Shown here one piece after another: positions 6,665 to 13,305 of a stretch of 20,777 nucleotides of DNA; position 1 is the first letter of the stretch; the number at the start of each line of letters is the position of its first letter. The notes beneath the pieces were generated by a model. That model saw nothing but the letters and a program-made list of their open reading frames with translations, searched no databases and was not told where the DNA came from. A program made the position numbers and the translations under genes. The stretch lies in assembly GCA_964642165.1 (NCBI GenBank), contig CAZXOC010000117.1, positions 1-20,777 on the forward strand, read 5' to 3'. Source of the DNA: CAYRVX01 sp964642165 (GTDB lineage: Bacteria > Planctomycetota > Phycisphaerae > SM23-33).

Positions 6665-7052
6665 TCCGGCCGGCCGCCGCCGGCGCCCCCTGGCGTCGGA
6701 GCGTGGGATCAATCGCCTCTGTCCTTATGGCGTGCGTTTCCTGCTCTCGCCATAGCCTGACACAGTCCGCCCCCCGCTCGCCCGCCGAAGCGGTGACGGC
6801 GGCGAAGGAACGCCGTAGCCCAGGCGGCCGGTCGCCTTGTCGCCCCAGGCCGGCCTGGGACCGCCCGCACCCGACTGCACGGCCGATCTTGTCCGAGCGT
6901 TGTTCATGTGCGTGCAGGCAAGATCGTTGCCCAGCTTCGCCTCCCCCACGCGGCTCGGGCCGGACGCAAAGGGCAAACGATACCGACGCCAGACATCCAT
7001 CGTTCCCGCACGGCCATATCCAATCTTGCCTATCTTCACATTGAGGAATCCG
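6665..7052. other. Gene-poor stretch with several inverted repeats
   Basis: After the SDR stop there is no convincing gene until the exported protein's 3' end, apart from the doubtful ORF on the minus strand. The stretch holds a 7-bp inverted repeat TATGGCG (6726-6732) and CGCCATA (6748-6754), a 16-bp perfect palindrome CCCAGGCCGGCCTGGG (6844-6859) with another CCCAGGC copy at 6819, and the interleaved complementary words at 6875-6926. This density of pairing suggests structured RNA or a decayed mobile element. I checked by eye for tmRNA, RNase P RNA and SRP RNA hallmarks and found none. Confidence 0.5.
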
Positions 7053-7060
7053 TCACTCAT
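6725..7060 (-). CDS. Doubtful 111-residue ORF overlapping the exported-protein stop
   Basis: ATG at 7060 overlaps the stop of the upstream minus-strand gene in the arrangement ATGAGTGA, with GAGGA directly before it, which is how coupled genes often look. The N-terminal part (MSDGFLNVKIGKIGYG, then DVWRRYRLPF) is plausible protein. The C-terminal half is low-complexity, rich in Arg, Gly, Pro and Ser, and overlaps several palindromes, so it reads more like translated non-coding DNA. No domain, Cys pattern or membrane segment is recognised. It may be a decayed gene or chance. Confidence 0.25.
   Translation of the reverse strand: MSDGFLNVKIGKIGYGRAGTMDVWRRYRLPFASGPSRVGEAKLGNDLACTHMNNARTRSAVQSGAGGPRPAWGDKATGRLGYGVPSPPSPLRRASGGRTVSGYGESRKRTP
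6875..6926. ncRNA. Pseudoknot-topology pair of inverted repeats (possible structured RNA)
   Basis: Word A, CTGCACG (6875-6881), is complementary to CGTGCAG (6911-6917). Word B, CGATCTTG (6884-6891), is complementary to CAAGATCG (6919-6926). The order A, B, A', B' means the helices cross, which is the H-type pseudoknot layout in RNA from either strand. Stems are 7 and 8 bp. Equally, it can be read as the same two words repeated in inverted orientation and swapped order. Neither strand nor transcription is known. Confidence 0.3.
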
Positions 7061-7499
7061 TCCTCGAACATGCTGAACCATCGGTTTTGTTGGAGACTCC
7101 AACCCCCTGCTCGCGCCCAATGACGCTCAGATAGTAGCCGGACTCCTCGTCGTCTGCCGGACGCCAGAGGCGGAACCTGTACGCTTCGCCGGTGTCGAGC
7201 TCTCCCCGGAAGAGCATCGCCGGGCTTTGTATCCCGAAATGGACCGTCTGCCCAGGAATCCCTACCAACGCGGGCAGCGGCTCCCTTAGTCTCACCGTGA
7301 CCACAAAACATGGGTCGAAATCGGCGATGTATAGTTCGCCCTCATAATCCCCGAGCAACGCGACCGATTCGACCACCCCCACAAACTCGCACGCCAACGG
7401 CCTCATTGCCCAACACGACCGATCGCCGATATCACATCCAGCCTGTGCGAACATCACCCAGGCTAAGATATGCATCCGAAGCGTTCTTCTCCAGTCCAT
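7053..7499 (-). CDS. Small exported protein or lipoprotein, 148 residues
   Basis: ATG at 7499 follows AGGAG and GGGA sites within 15 bases. Residues 1-21 are a short basic start (MDWRRTLRMH) and a hydrophobic stretch ending FAQAG before C22. A-G-C fits the lipobox at its last three positions, but Gln at -3 is unusual, so lipidation is uncertain. The mature part is beta-rich, with segments FVGVVESVALLGD, DPCFVVTVRL and VHFGIQSPAMLF, then YRFRLWR and YYLSVIG. From memory, that HSPA-LF-like pattern resembles small planctomycete exported proteins of unknown function, probably with an OB-like barrel. Codon use is less GC-rich than that of the flanking metabolic genes. It lies in the same patch as the RHS remnant; no function is proposed. 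Confidence 0.7.
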   Translation of the reverse strand: MDWRRTLRMHILAWVMFAQAGCDIGDRSCWAMRPLACEFVGVVESVALLGDYEGELYIADFDPCFVVTVRLREPLPALVGIPGQTVHFGIQSPAMLFRGELDTGEAYRFRLWRPADDEESGYYLSVIGREQGVGVSNKTDGSACSRNE

Positions 7500-7728
7500 C
7501 GTTCCCTGCTCCTACTAGTCTGACCCGAATCCGTATCGGCACCGTGAGCGAGCCATGGCGGTTCTACGGACCTCTGCGCGCCTGCCTGTCTCATCGTCAT
7601 CCTCGCATGGCGATAGGTGCGAAGCCTCGCCGCGAAGGTGGTCGCATCGCCCTACTCGGCCCGTCATGGCCTGCTTGCGGACACCCCAGTAGCAGCACAA
7701 GCCTGCACGCCAGCGCGCAGCAATCCCA
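7500..7728. other. Gap between exported-protein gene and RHS remnant; no convincing gene
   Basis: On the minus strand the RHS tail ends in AGGAGGTGATG, so an ATG overlaps its stop codon. That frame gives only a 21-residue peptide (MGLLRAGVQACAATGVSASRP) with the ribosome site too close. It may be the stump of a lost immunity or follower gene. Nothing else is supported. Confidence 0.4.
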
Positions 7729-8731
7729 TCACCTCCTCTGCGCGTCGCTCCATAGGCGGTGGACCCTCTCCAGCGTGTAGCCAAGGCGGTCGCATTGGTC
7801 GGCCATGTCCTTCCATATGCCGATCGCGTAATCGAAGGCCTTGATCTCTTCCCAAGTGTACAACAGCTTGTGGGCCTTGATCTGCTCCTGTGGGCTCATG
7901 GTGTTGTAGGGTGGCTGCATCTTCAGCCTATTCCACCTAGATGCGAACGAGGCCTCACGGAGCCAAAGCACGGACTCCCTGAGGGACTTGCAGGGGCCTT
8001 CCTGAGGTCGGACATAGCTCCTCGCCGGGCCCGGTCGCCGTGATCTCAGTTCGGCCCTCCAGCCGGCCTGGGCGGCCCATCTGAGCAGCCCTCCTCATGA
8101 CGTATGGTAAGGCCTCTTCCCGCGTGTCGAGGCCGCGTCGCTTGGCCGCCTTGAATAGATCCTGCGTGGCCTTGTATCTCTTCGTCTCAGCGGCAATGAC
8201 GTCCCTGCACAAGCAGCAGACAGCCGATGTCACAGACTCGTACAGCGCGGCAATGCCAAATTCGCCAGTGGCATCGAGTAACTTGGTCGGAGCGTCTTCG
8301 GCGTACTCGTATCTCCCTGTGTCATGGGCTGACCGAACAGGATCCCGCGACACGAATCGCCCCAACGCTGGATCGTAGTACCGCGCCCGGTAGAAGTAGA
8401 TCCGCGTCTCCGGGTCGTAGCGGCGGCCGCTGAAGATGGAGGGGCAGGTCGGGGCGTTCGTCGCCGCGTCGTCGTCCGTGAACCAGTCCGTGTCCGCACC
8501 CGGCCCGCTGAACGCCAGCGTGTTCCCGTAGGCGTCCGTGTCGTAGGCCTCCTGGATCGTCTTGCTCGCGTCCGTCAACGCCACGCCGCGGTAGAGGAGG
8601 TCGCTCAGCAAATAGTACGTCGGCGGGGGGCCGCCGGTCAGCGCCCCGGCCTGGTTCAACTCCCCGCCCGCAGAGGCAGTCCGCGATGCGGAATGCACGA
8701 TCGTGCGGGGCATTGCGCCCATTGGGTTCAT
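7729..8731 (-). pseudogene. Orphan RHS-core tip, frameshifted
   Basis: One frame runs from an upstream GTG at 8782 (better start ATG 8731, with GGAGGG 8 bases before) to a stop at 7955. It carries the RHS-associated core: an ALTDASKTIQEAYDTDAYGN segment, then FSGRRYDPETRIYFYRARYYDP, LGRFVSRDP and YEYAEDAPTKLLDATGE. RHS proteins are large YD-repeat shells that enclose a variable C-terminal toxin or effector. Here the YD-repeat body is absent. After the core a Cys-bearing variable tail begins (CCLCRDVIAAETKRYK). A second frame, open from about 8095 to 7729, continues with convincing protein (WLREASFASRWNRLK, EEIKAFDYAIGIWKDMADQ), so a frameshift lies between 8095 and 7956. A decayed gene is likely; a sequencing error is the alternative. 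No immunity gene is evident. Confidence 0.75.
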
Positions 8732-8784
8732 CTCGGCACCCTCCAGCTCGCGCCGAGGCAACGCCTCTGCACCATCCGCCAACC

Positions 8785-8790
8785 ATTATA
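8785..8790 (-). promoter_or_regulatory. Possible -10 element before the RHS tip
   Basis: The minus strand has a perfect TATAAT about 54 bases before ATG 8731, in an AT-richer spot. No good -35 is seen at the usual distance (GCGCAC), so it is only a candidate. Confidence 0.35.
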
Positions 8791-8847
8791 ACCACTCCCC
8801 CCGACTTGTGCGCGCCGTGCGCGGAAGTAGGCGTTTTAACATTCGTC

Positions 8848-8902
8848 GTGTCAGTCATATACGTCTAATCAACGTTGCACGCGTAGGCGTGAGAACTGAC
8901 AC
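8848..8902. repeat. Nested inverted repeats upstream of the RHS tip
   Basis: The outer arms GTGTCAGT (8848-8855) and ACTGACAC (8895-8902) are perfectly complementary over 8 bp. Inside, CACGC (8878-8882) and GCGTG (8887-8891) form a second stem with a 4-base loop. The 208-base gap 8783-8990 has no gene. The element could be a regulator site, a hairpin RNA or the trace of a mobile element end; no transposase is near. Confidence 0.4.
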
Positions 8903-8913
8903 AGACGCGGCGC

Positions 8914-8929
8914 GGCCCGCAAGCGGGCC
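8914..8929 (-). terminator. Hairpin downstream of the GH5-like gene
   Basis: GGCCCG (8914-8919) and CGGGCC (8924-8929) pair around CAAG, about 62 bases after the stop at 8991 on the minus strand. There is no T-run, so this may be a factor-independent-like stem or simply a transcript-end stabiliser. Between it and the gene lies an imperfect double CGACCCGCC motif. Confidence 0.35.
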
Positions 8930-8990
8930 CGCTAAACGACCCGCCAAACCACCGAAGAAACGACCCGCCGAACGGCGCGCGGAATGGCGG

Positions 8991-10310
8991 TTACCAGTTG
9001 CCCGAGGTCGCCTCGCCCCGCAGGACGTCGAGGATCTCGCCCTTGCCGCTGCGGGCGTTCCAGAGGTACGGCTGCTCGTCGGTGTCGTAGGTCCAGTAGA
9101 GGAAGCCCGCGAAGCCCAGCTTGCGGACGCGCCGGAGGTGTCGCCTCATGGCGGCGCACGCCTCGGGGAGAGTCGGGTAGGCCTTCTTGAACGCACCGAA
9201 CTCGCCCATGATCAGGGGCATCTTGCGCCGCGCGCAGGCGGCGGCGAGCTTCTCGAACTCGATGCTCCTCAGGTCGCCGGCCAGCGTCTCGTCGCGGAAG
9301 GGGTAGAAGTGGATGTCCAGGTAGGAGAGCTTCGACCTCGTCAGCGCCAGCGGGCGCGCGGGGAAGCGCCGGTCCTTCGTGACGTCCCGGCGCAGGGCGC
9401 CGGGCCCCGACCGCCCCACCGCGCGGAACGTGAAGCAGTTGACGCTGACCATGGCGTCGGGATCGACCTTGCCGATGGCCTCGACGCAGGCATCGGCCCA
9501 GTGCGCGACGGCGTCGTCGGCGAGGCGCTGAAGGTCCTCGGCGCTAGCGAGGTCGTAGGTGCGGCCGCCGCGGACGTACGTGCCCTCGGTGCGAGAGAAC
9601 GGCTCGCCGTGGGCGAGGAAGTGCGTTTCGTTGTCGAGCTCGTAGGCGAAGACGGCCGACAGGAGCGACGGGTCGGCGGCCTTGATCGCCGCGACGAAGT
9701 CCGCGCAGTACCGCGCCTTGGCGCGGACGAAGCGCTCGTCGAAGTACATCTCGTTGCCGTGCCCGAAGCGCCGGCGGTCGCGCCCGAGGATCTCGTTGTA
9801 CGGCTTGCACGCCGGCAGCATCAGCAGGGACGGGATCACGTGAACGCCGCGGCGCCGCGCGCGGTCGAGGAAGTCCAGGAAGCACGCCAGGTAGGGCTTG
9901 GCGAGGCCCTCGGCGTGGGGCGCCTCGACGATGCCCTCCTTCGCGGCCGGGTCGATGAACACGCGGACGACGTTGAGGCCGCCGCGCGCCAGCTCCGCGA
10001 GCATGGCGTCGGCCCGTTGGGCGTCGTAGCGCTTCGGGGCGAACGTGCCGTGCCACTTCGGGCGCAGGCGGATGTAGTTGAGGCCCACGGGCGCGAACGG
10101 GCGATTCGTGCGCCGCTGGACGAAGCGCCCGTCGCGAACGCCGATCCGCGGCAGGGCGCGGTTCCGGCCCGGCGCAGCCGCCGGCGCCCCGGTCGCCCAG
10201 CTCAGCAGGGCGGCGCAGCCACAGGCGACCGGCCAGGCGGACGACCGCGCCGGACGGCCCCGCCGCCTGCCGAAGCAGGCAAAGCGCCGCGCTGGCAAGG
10301 TCCCGTGCAT
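8991..10310 (-). CDS. Exported GH5-like glycoside hydrolase (cellulase/mannanase-type TIM barrel)
   Basis: 439 residues from ATG 10310, chosen because an Arg-rich start is followed by the hydrophobic signal segment WPVACGCAALLSWATGAPAAA (about residues 26-46). The frame is open further upstream, but that part would cover the recQ promoter. The body reads as a (beta/alpha)8 glycosidase: PVGLNYIRLRP at 75-84, NVVRVFIDP at 113-121 after the first helix, FAYELDNETHF at 221-231 with N227-E228 as the acid/base site, and IMGEFGAF at 367-374 with nucleophile E370. FLYWTYDTDEQP at 403-414 is the usual Trp-bearing last strand. Family GH5 or another clan GH-A family fits; endo-mannanase or cellulase activity cannot be separated. 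No ribosome site is obvious, and a 6-bp hairpin (10311-10329) abuts the start. It is divergent from recQ. Confidence 0.85.
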   Translation of the reverse strand: MHGTLPARRFACFGRRRGRPARSSAWPVACGCAALLSWATGAPAAAPGRNRALPRIGVRDGRFVQRRTNRPFAPVGLNYIRLRPKWHGTFAPKRYDAQRADAMLAELARGGLNVVRVFIDPAAKEGIVEAPHAEGLAKPYLACFLDFLDRARRRGVHVIPSLLMLPACKPYNEILGRDRRRFGHGNEMYFDERFVRAKARYCADFVAAIKAADPSLLSAVFAYELDNETHFLAHGEPFSRTEGTYVRGGRTYDLASAEDLQRLADDAVAHWADACVEAIGKVDPDAMVSVNCFTFRAVGRSGPGALRRDVTKDRRFPARPLALTRSKLSYLDIHFYPFRDETLAGDLRSIEFEKLAAACARRKMPLIMGEFGAFKKAYPTLPEACAAMRRHLRRVRKLGFAGFLYWTYDTDEQPYLWNARSGKGEILDVLRGEATSGNW

Positions 10311-10329
10311 GCCGGGGATTCTACCCGGC
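10311..10329. repeat. Hairpin abutting the GH5-like start codon
   Basis: GCCGGG (10311-10316) and CCCGGC (10324-10329) pair across a 7-base AT-rich loop GATTCTA, immediately before the minus-strand ATG at 10310. In mRNA it would occupy the place of the ribosome site. It may mean the true start is elsewhere, or that translation is gated. Confidence 0.4.
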
Positions 10330-10477
10330 GGCGTTGCGGCGGGCCAACGCCCAAACGGCAGATGCCGCGTGACCGGCCCCCGCGCAGCGACGAACGCCAT
10401 CGGGGCCAGCCGAGTCAGCGCCAGGAACCGCCTGCGAGTCCTCCGGGAGGGGCAGGAGAAGCGCTGAGACGCCGCCG

Positions 10478-10506
10478 TTGCACCGCGCAGCGCCGCGGGG
10501 GATAAT
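10478..10506 (+). promoter_or_regulatory. recQ promoter overlapping a palindrome
   Basis: TTGCAC (10478-10483) and GATAAT (10501-10506) have a 17-base spacer and lie 35 bases before the ATG. The -10 is embedded in the perfect palindrome GGGGATAATCCCC (10498-10510), a plausible operator. Confidence 0.6.
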
Positions 10507-10540
10507 CCCCGACGGCCGCGCACGCCCGGGGCCCGTATCC

Positions 10541-12754
10541 ATGGCCGATTCCGAAGCCAAGCAGCCCGGCGACCTCCTCGACGCGCTCGGGCGCGTCTTC
10601 GGGTTCCGTGCGTTCCGGCCCAACCAGGAGGAGACCGTCCGCGCCGTCCTCGCCGGGCGCGACGTGTTCGCCGTGATGCCCACCGGCGGGGGCAAGAGCC
10701 TCTGCTACCAGCTCCCGGCGCATCTGCTGGCGGGCACGTGCGTGGTGATCAGCCCGCTGATCTCGCTGATGAAGGACCAGGTGGACGCGGCCGGGGCGAC
10801 GGGCCTGCGCGCGGAGTTCTACAACAGCTCGCTGGACGGCCTGCAGCGGTCGGAGGTGCTGCGCCGCCTGGCGGGCGGGGAGCTGGACCTGCTGTACGTC
10901 GCGCCGGAGCGGTTCGCGATGGACGGCTTCCTGGCGAGGCTGACGGCGGCGAGGGTCTGCCTGTTCGCCATCGACGAGGCGCACTGCATCTCGGAGTGGG
11001 GGCACGACTTTCGCCCGGACTACCTGGCGCTGTCGCGGCTGGTCGGGCAGTTTGGGGACATCCCGGTGGCGGCCTTTACGGCCACGGCGACGCGGCGCGT
11101 GCAGGAGGACATCATCGAGCGGCTGAAGCTGCGCGAGCCGCACGTCGTCCGCGCGTCGTTCAACCGCCCGAACCTGTTCTACCAGGTCGTGCCGAAGGAC
11201 GACGTCAGCCGCCAGGTCCTGTCGTTCGTTCGCGAGCGCCCGGGCGAGGCGGGCATCGTCTACCGCACCACGCGCGGGAACGTCGAGGCGACGGCGGCGT
11301 ACCTCGCCGGGCGAGGCGTCAAGGCCCTGCCGTACCACGCGGGCCTGGACGGCGAGACCCGCAAGGCCAACCAGGACGCCTTCAACCGCGACGAGGTCGA
11401 CGTGATCGTCGCGACGATCGCCTTCGGCATGGGCATCGACAAGTCGAACGTCCGCTTCGTCCTGCACGGGGACCTGCCGAAGAACATCGAGGGCTACTAC
11501 CAGGAGACCGGCCGCGCCGGGCGCGACGGCGAGCCCGCGCACTGCCGGCTGTTCCTCTCGCGCGGCGACATCCCGAAGATCCGCTACTTCATCGACCAGA
11601 TCGAGGACGACAGGGAGCGGGCGGTCGCGGCGGCGAAGCTCCGCGAGATGGTCCACTACGCCACGGTGAACGTCTGCCGCCGGCGGCAGCTCCTGGGGTA
11701 CTTCGGGGAGGAGCTTCCCGGCGAGAACTGCGGCGCGTGCGACGTCTGCGCGGGGCGCGTCGAGCGGGTCGAGGCCACCACCGAGGCGCGGATGGTCCTG
11801 TCGGCGATCGTGCGGACCGCGCAGCGCTTCGGCGCCGGCCACGTCGTCGACGTGGTCACCGGCGCGGACACGCAGAAGATCCGCGACTTCGGGCACGACC
11901 GGGTCAAGACCTACGGCGTCGGCCGGGGCAAGCCCAAGCGCATCTGGCGCGGCGTCATCGACAACCTCGTCGCCCAGGAATGCCTCCGCGTCGACGACGG
12001 GCGCTTCCCCATTCTGAAAATCGCGCCCAAGGGCTACGAGGTCCTGTTCGGCAAGCAGCCGTTCTACGTGCTCAAGCAGCGCGAGCCCGCCTCGCCGCGG
12101 CGCGAGCGGCGCCGCCGGCCGGCGCCCGCCGGCGAGCCCGCGGACTACGACGAGGCGCTGTTCGAGGAGCTTCGCGCCGTGCGCCGGCGCCTCGCGAGCC
12201 GCCAGGGCGTCCCGCCGTACATCATCTTCTCGGACCGCACGCTGCGGGAGATGGCCGCCGAGTGCCCGACCACCCCGGCCGCGATGCACGACATCACCGG
12301 CGTCGGCGAGCGCAAGCTGGAGCGGTACGGCGAGGCGTTCCTCGACGCGATACGCCCGTTCGCGGCGAGGCAATCGCAGGGCTCTCCCCCCGACTCGGTC
12401 CTGCGTGAGCCTTCCGCGCCCCAGCCGCCCCCGCCGGCCGGGCGAAAGGGGCGGTCGCTCGAGGCGACCTGGCAGCTCGTCGGGGAGGGGCTCTTGCTGG
12501 TCGAGATCGCCGCGCGGCGGAAGCTCACGCCGGCCACGGTGGCCGGCCACGTCGAGAAGCTGATCCGCTCCGGGCGCGACGTGGACCCCGACGCGCTCAT
12601 CGGCCCGGGAAAGCGCATCGAGATCGAGCGCCTCTTCGCGACGCTCGGCACGCAGAGCCTGCGCAAGGTCGTGGAGGCCTCGGGGGGGTCGGTCGGCTAT
12701 GCCCAGGCGCGGGTCGTTCGAGCGTACCTGGACCGGCGGGATGGCGTCGGCTGA
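10541..12754 (+). CDS. recQ: ATP-dependent DNA helicase RecQ
   Basis: 737 residues from ATG 10541; the frame is open further upstream, but that stretch holds the promoter. It unwinds DNA 3' to 5' in recombination and fork repair. Domains in order: helicase core with Walker A PTGGGKS at 47-53, DEAH at 145-148, the aromatic-rich loop HCISEWGHDFRPD at 148-160, TATA at 180-183 and QETGRAGRDG at 321-330; zinc site C379, C397, C400, C403; winged-helix RQC about 410-510; HRDC about 533-608; and a C-terminal helix-turn-helix-like domain about 638-737 (LLLVEIAARRKLTPATVAGHVEKL). A Pro-rich linker separates the last two. The extra C-terminal domain makes it longer than E. coli RecQ (about 610). It is complete, with all motifs intact. 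It is convergent with the small acidic-tail gene and probably regulated alone. Confidence 0.97.
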   Translation: MADSEAKQPGDLLDALGRVFGFRAFRPNQEETVRAVLAGRDVFAVMPTGGGKSLCYQLPAHLLAGTCVVISPLISLMKDQVDAAGATGLRAEFYNSSLDGLQRSEVLRRLAGGELDLLYVAPERFAMDGFLARLTAARVCLFAIDEAHCISEWGHDFRPDYLALSRLVGQFGDIPVAAFTATATRRVQEDIIERLKLREPHVVRASFNRPNLFYQVVPKDDVSRQVLSFVRERPGEAGIVYRTTRGNVEATAAYLAGRGVKALPYHAGLDGETRKANQDAFNRDEVDVIVATIAFGMGIDKSNVRFVLHGDLPKNIEGYYQETGRAGRDGEPAHCRLFLSRGDIPKIRYFIDQIEDDRERAVAAAKLREMVHYATVNVCRRRQLLGYFGEELPGENCGACDVCAGRVERVEATTEARMVLSAIVRTAQRFGAGHVVDVVTGADTQKIRDFGHDRVKTYGVGRGKPKRIWRGVIDNLVAQECLRVDDGRFPILKIAPKGYEVLFGKQPFYVLKQREPASPRRERRRRPAPAGEPADYDEALFEELRAVRRRLASRQGVPPYIIFSDRTLREMAAECPTTPAAMHDITGVGERKLERYGEAFLDAIRPFAARQSQGSPPDSVLREPSAPQPPPPAGRKGRSLEATWQLVGEGLLLVEIAARRKLTPATVAGHVEKLIRSGRDVDPDALIGPGKRIEIERLFATLGTQSLRKVVEASGGSVGYAQARVVRAYLDRRDGVG

Positions 12755-12796
12755 CCCCGGCACGGTGCGCGGCCGCGCCGCCGGCGGATCGACGCG

Positions 12797-13123
12797 TCAC
12801 CACGGCACGTCGTCGTCCGCGTCCCCGTCCCGGGCCCCCTCCTCGTATTCCGGCTCGTCGTACTCCCCTTCCTCCCAGCCCTCGTCCCAGTCCTCCTCGT
12901 CGATCTCGTCGCCGTCCTCGACGGGATGGATGTCGAAGCCGAAGCCCATCCCGCCGCAGCCCGGGACGGGGCAGCACCAGAAACCCCGCCCGTCCTCCTC
13001 GCGCCACACGATGTCGTCGCTGGAGTAGACCTGCTGGCAGTGGAGGCAGAAGACGAGACACGCCTCGGGCGGCGGGCGGAAGGGATCGTCCAGCGCCTCC
13101 TTCGACAGGCCCCACATGACCAT
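12797..13123 (-). CDS. Small zinc-ribbon protein with acidic tail, 108 residues
   Basis: ATG 13123 has GGAGG with a 9-base spacer; an in-frame ATG two codons later (13117) is too far from that site. Residues 22-56 hold Cys at 22, 26, 29, 50, 51 and 56, arranged as FCLHC and CCPVPGC, the shape of a two-knuckle zinc ribbon. Residues 69-108 are overwhelmingly Asp and Glu with some Trp and Tyr (EDGDEIDEEDWDEGWEEG). No signal peptide or membrane segment. Zinc ribbons of this kind often bind nucleic acid or a protein partner; an acidic tail can mimic DNA or control interactions. I do not recognise a family. It follows the symporter on the same strand after 182 bases with two hairpins between, so it is probably its own unit. 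Function unknown. Confidence 0.75.
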   Translation of the reverse strand: MVMWGLSKEALDDPFRPPPEACLVFCLHCQQVYSSDDIVWREEDGRGFWCCPVPGCGGMGFGFDIHPVEDGDEIDEEDWDEGWEEGEYDEPEYEEGARDGDADDDVPW

Positions 13124-13141
13124 GGCATTCGCCCTCCCCGA

Positions 13142-13173
13142 GCACGGGCGCCTCACGGGCGTCCGGCCCGTGC
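13142..13173 (-). promoter_or_regulatory. Hairpin upstream of the zinc-ribbon gene
   Basis: GCACGGGC (13142-13149) and GCCCGTGC (13166-13173) are perfectly complementary over 8 bp with a 16-base loop, ending 19 bases before the start codon on the minus strand. If transcribed, it would place a stem just ahead of the ribosome site. An RNA or operator role is possible. Confidence 0.4.
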
Positions 13174-13284
13174 TGCGCGACAGCTCGTGGCGTCTCTTGG
13201 AACTTATATGCACGTCGTCCGGCCCAAACAAGACCGAACGGCGCGCGGGGCGCGATTCCTGCTCGCGCCGCGCGTGCGGAGACC

Positions 13285-13300
13285 GGCCGCTGAAGCGGCC
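13285..13300 (-). terminator. Short stem-loop just after the symporter stop
   Basis: GGCCGC (13285-13290) and GCGGCC (13295-13300) pair around TGAA, 5 bases past the stop at 13306. The stem is strong and compact, but without a T-run. A transcript-end stem is the likeliest role. Confidence 0.45.
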
Positions 13301-13305
13301 AGGCC

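Noticed and set aside
6665..7052. tmRNA, RNase P RNA or SRP RNA in the gene-poor stretch
   Set aside because: No tRNA-like end, no conserved RNase P or SRP core words were found on either strand.
7664..7855. 63-residue minus-strand frame overlapping the RHS tail
   Set aside because: It is mostly a shadow of the RHS tail; the only extra part is a 21-residue peptide whose ribosome site is too close to its ATG.
12755..12796. Possible terminator between recQ and the zinc-ribbon gene
   Set aside because: Only imperfect GC pairing without a clear stem or T-run could be drawn.
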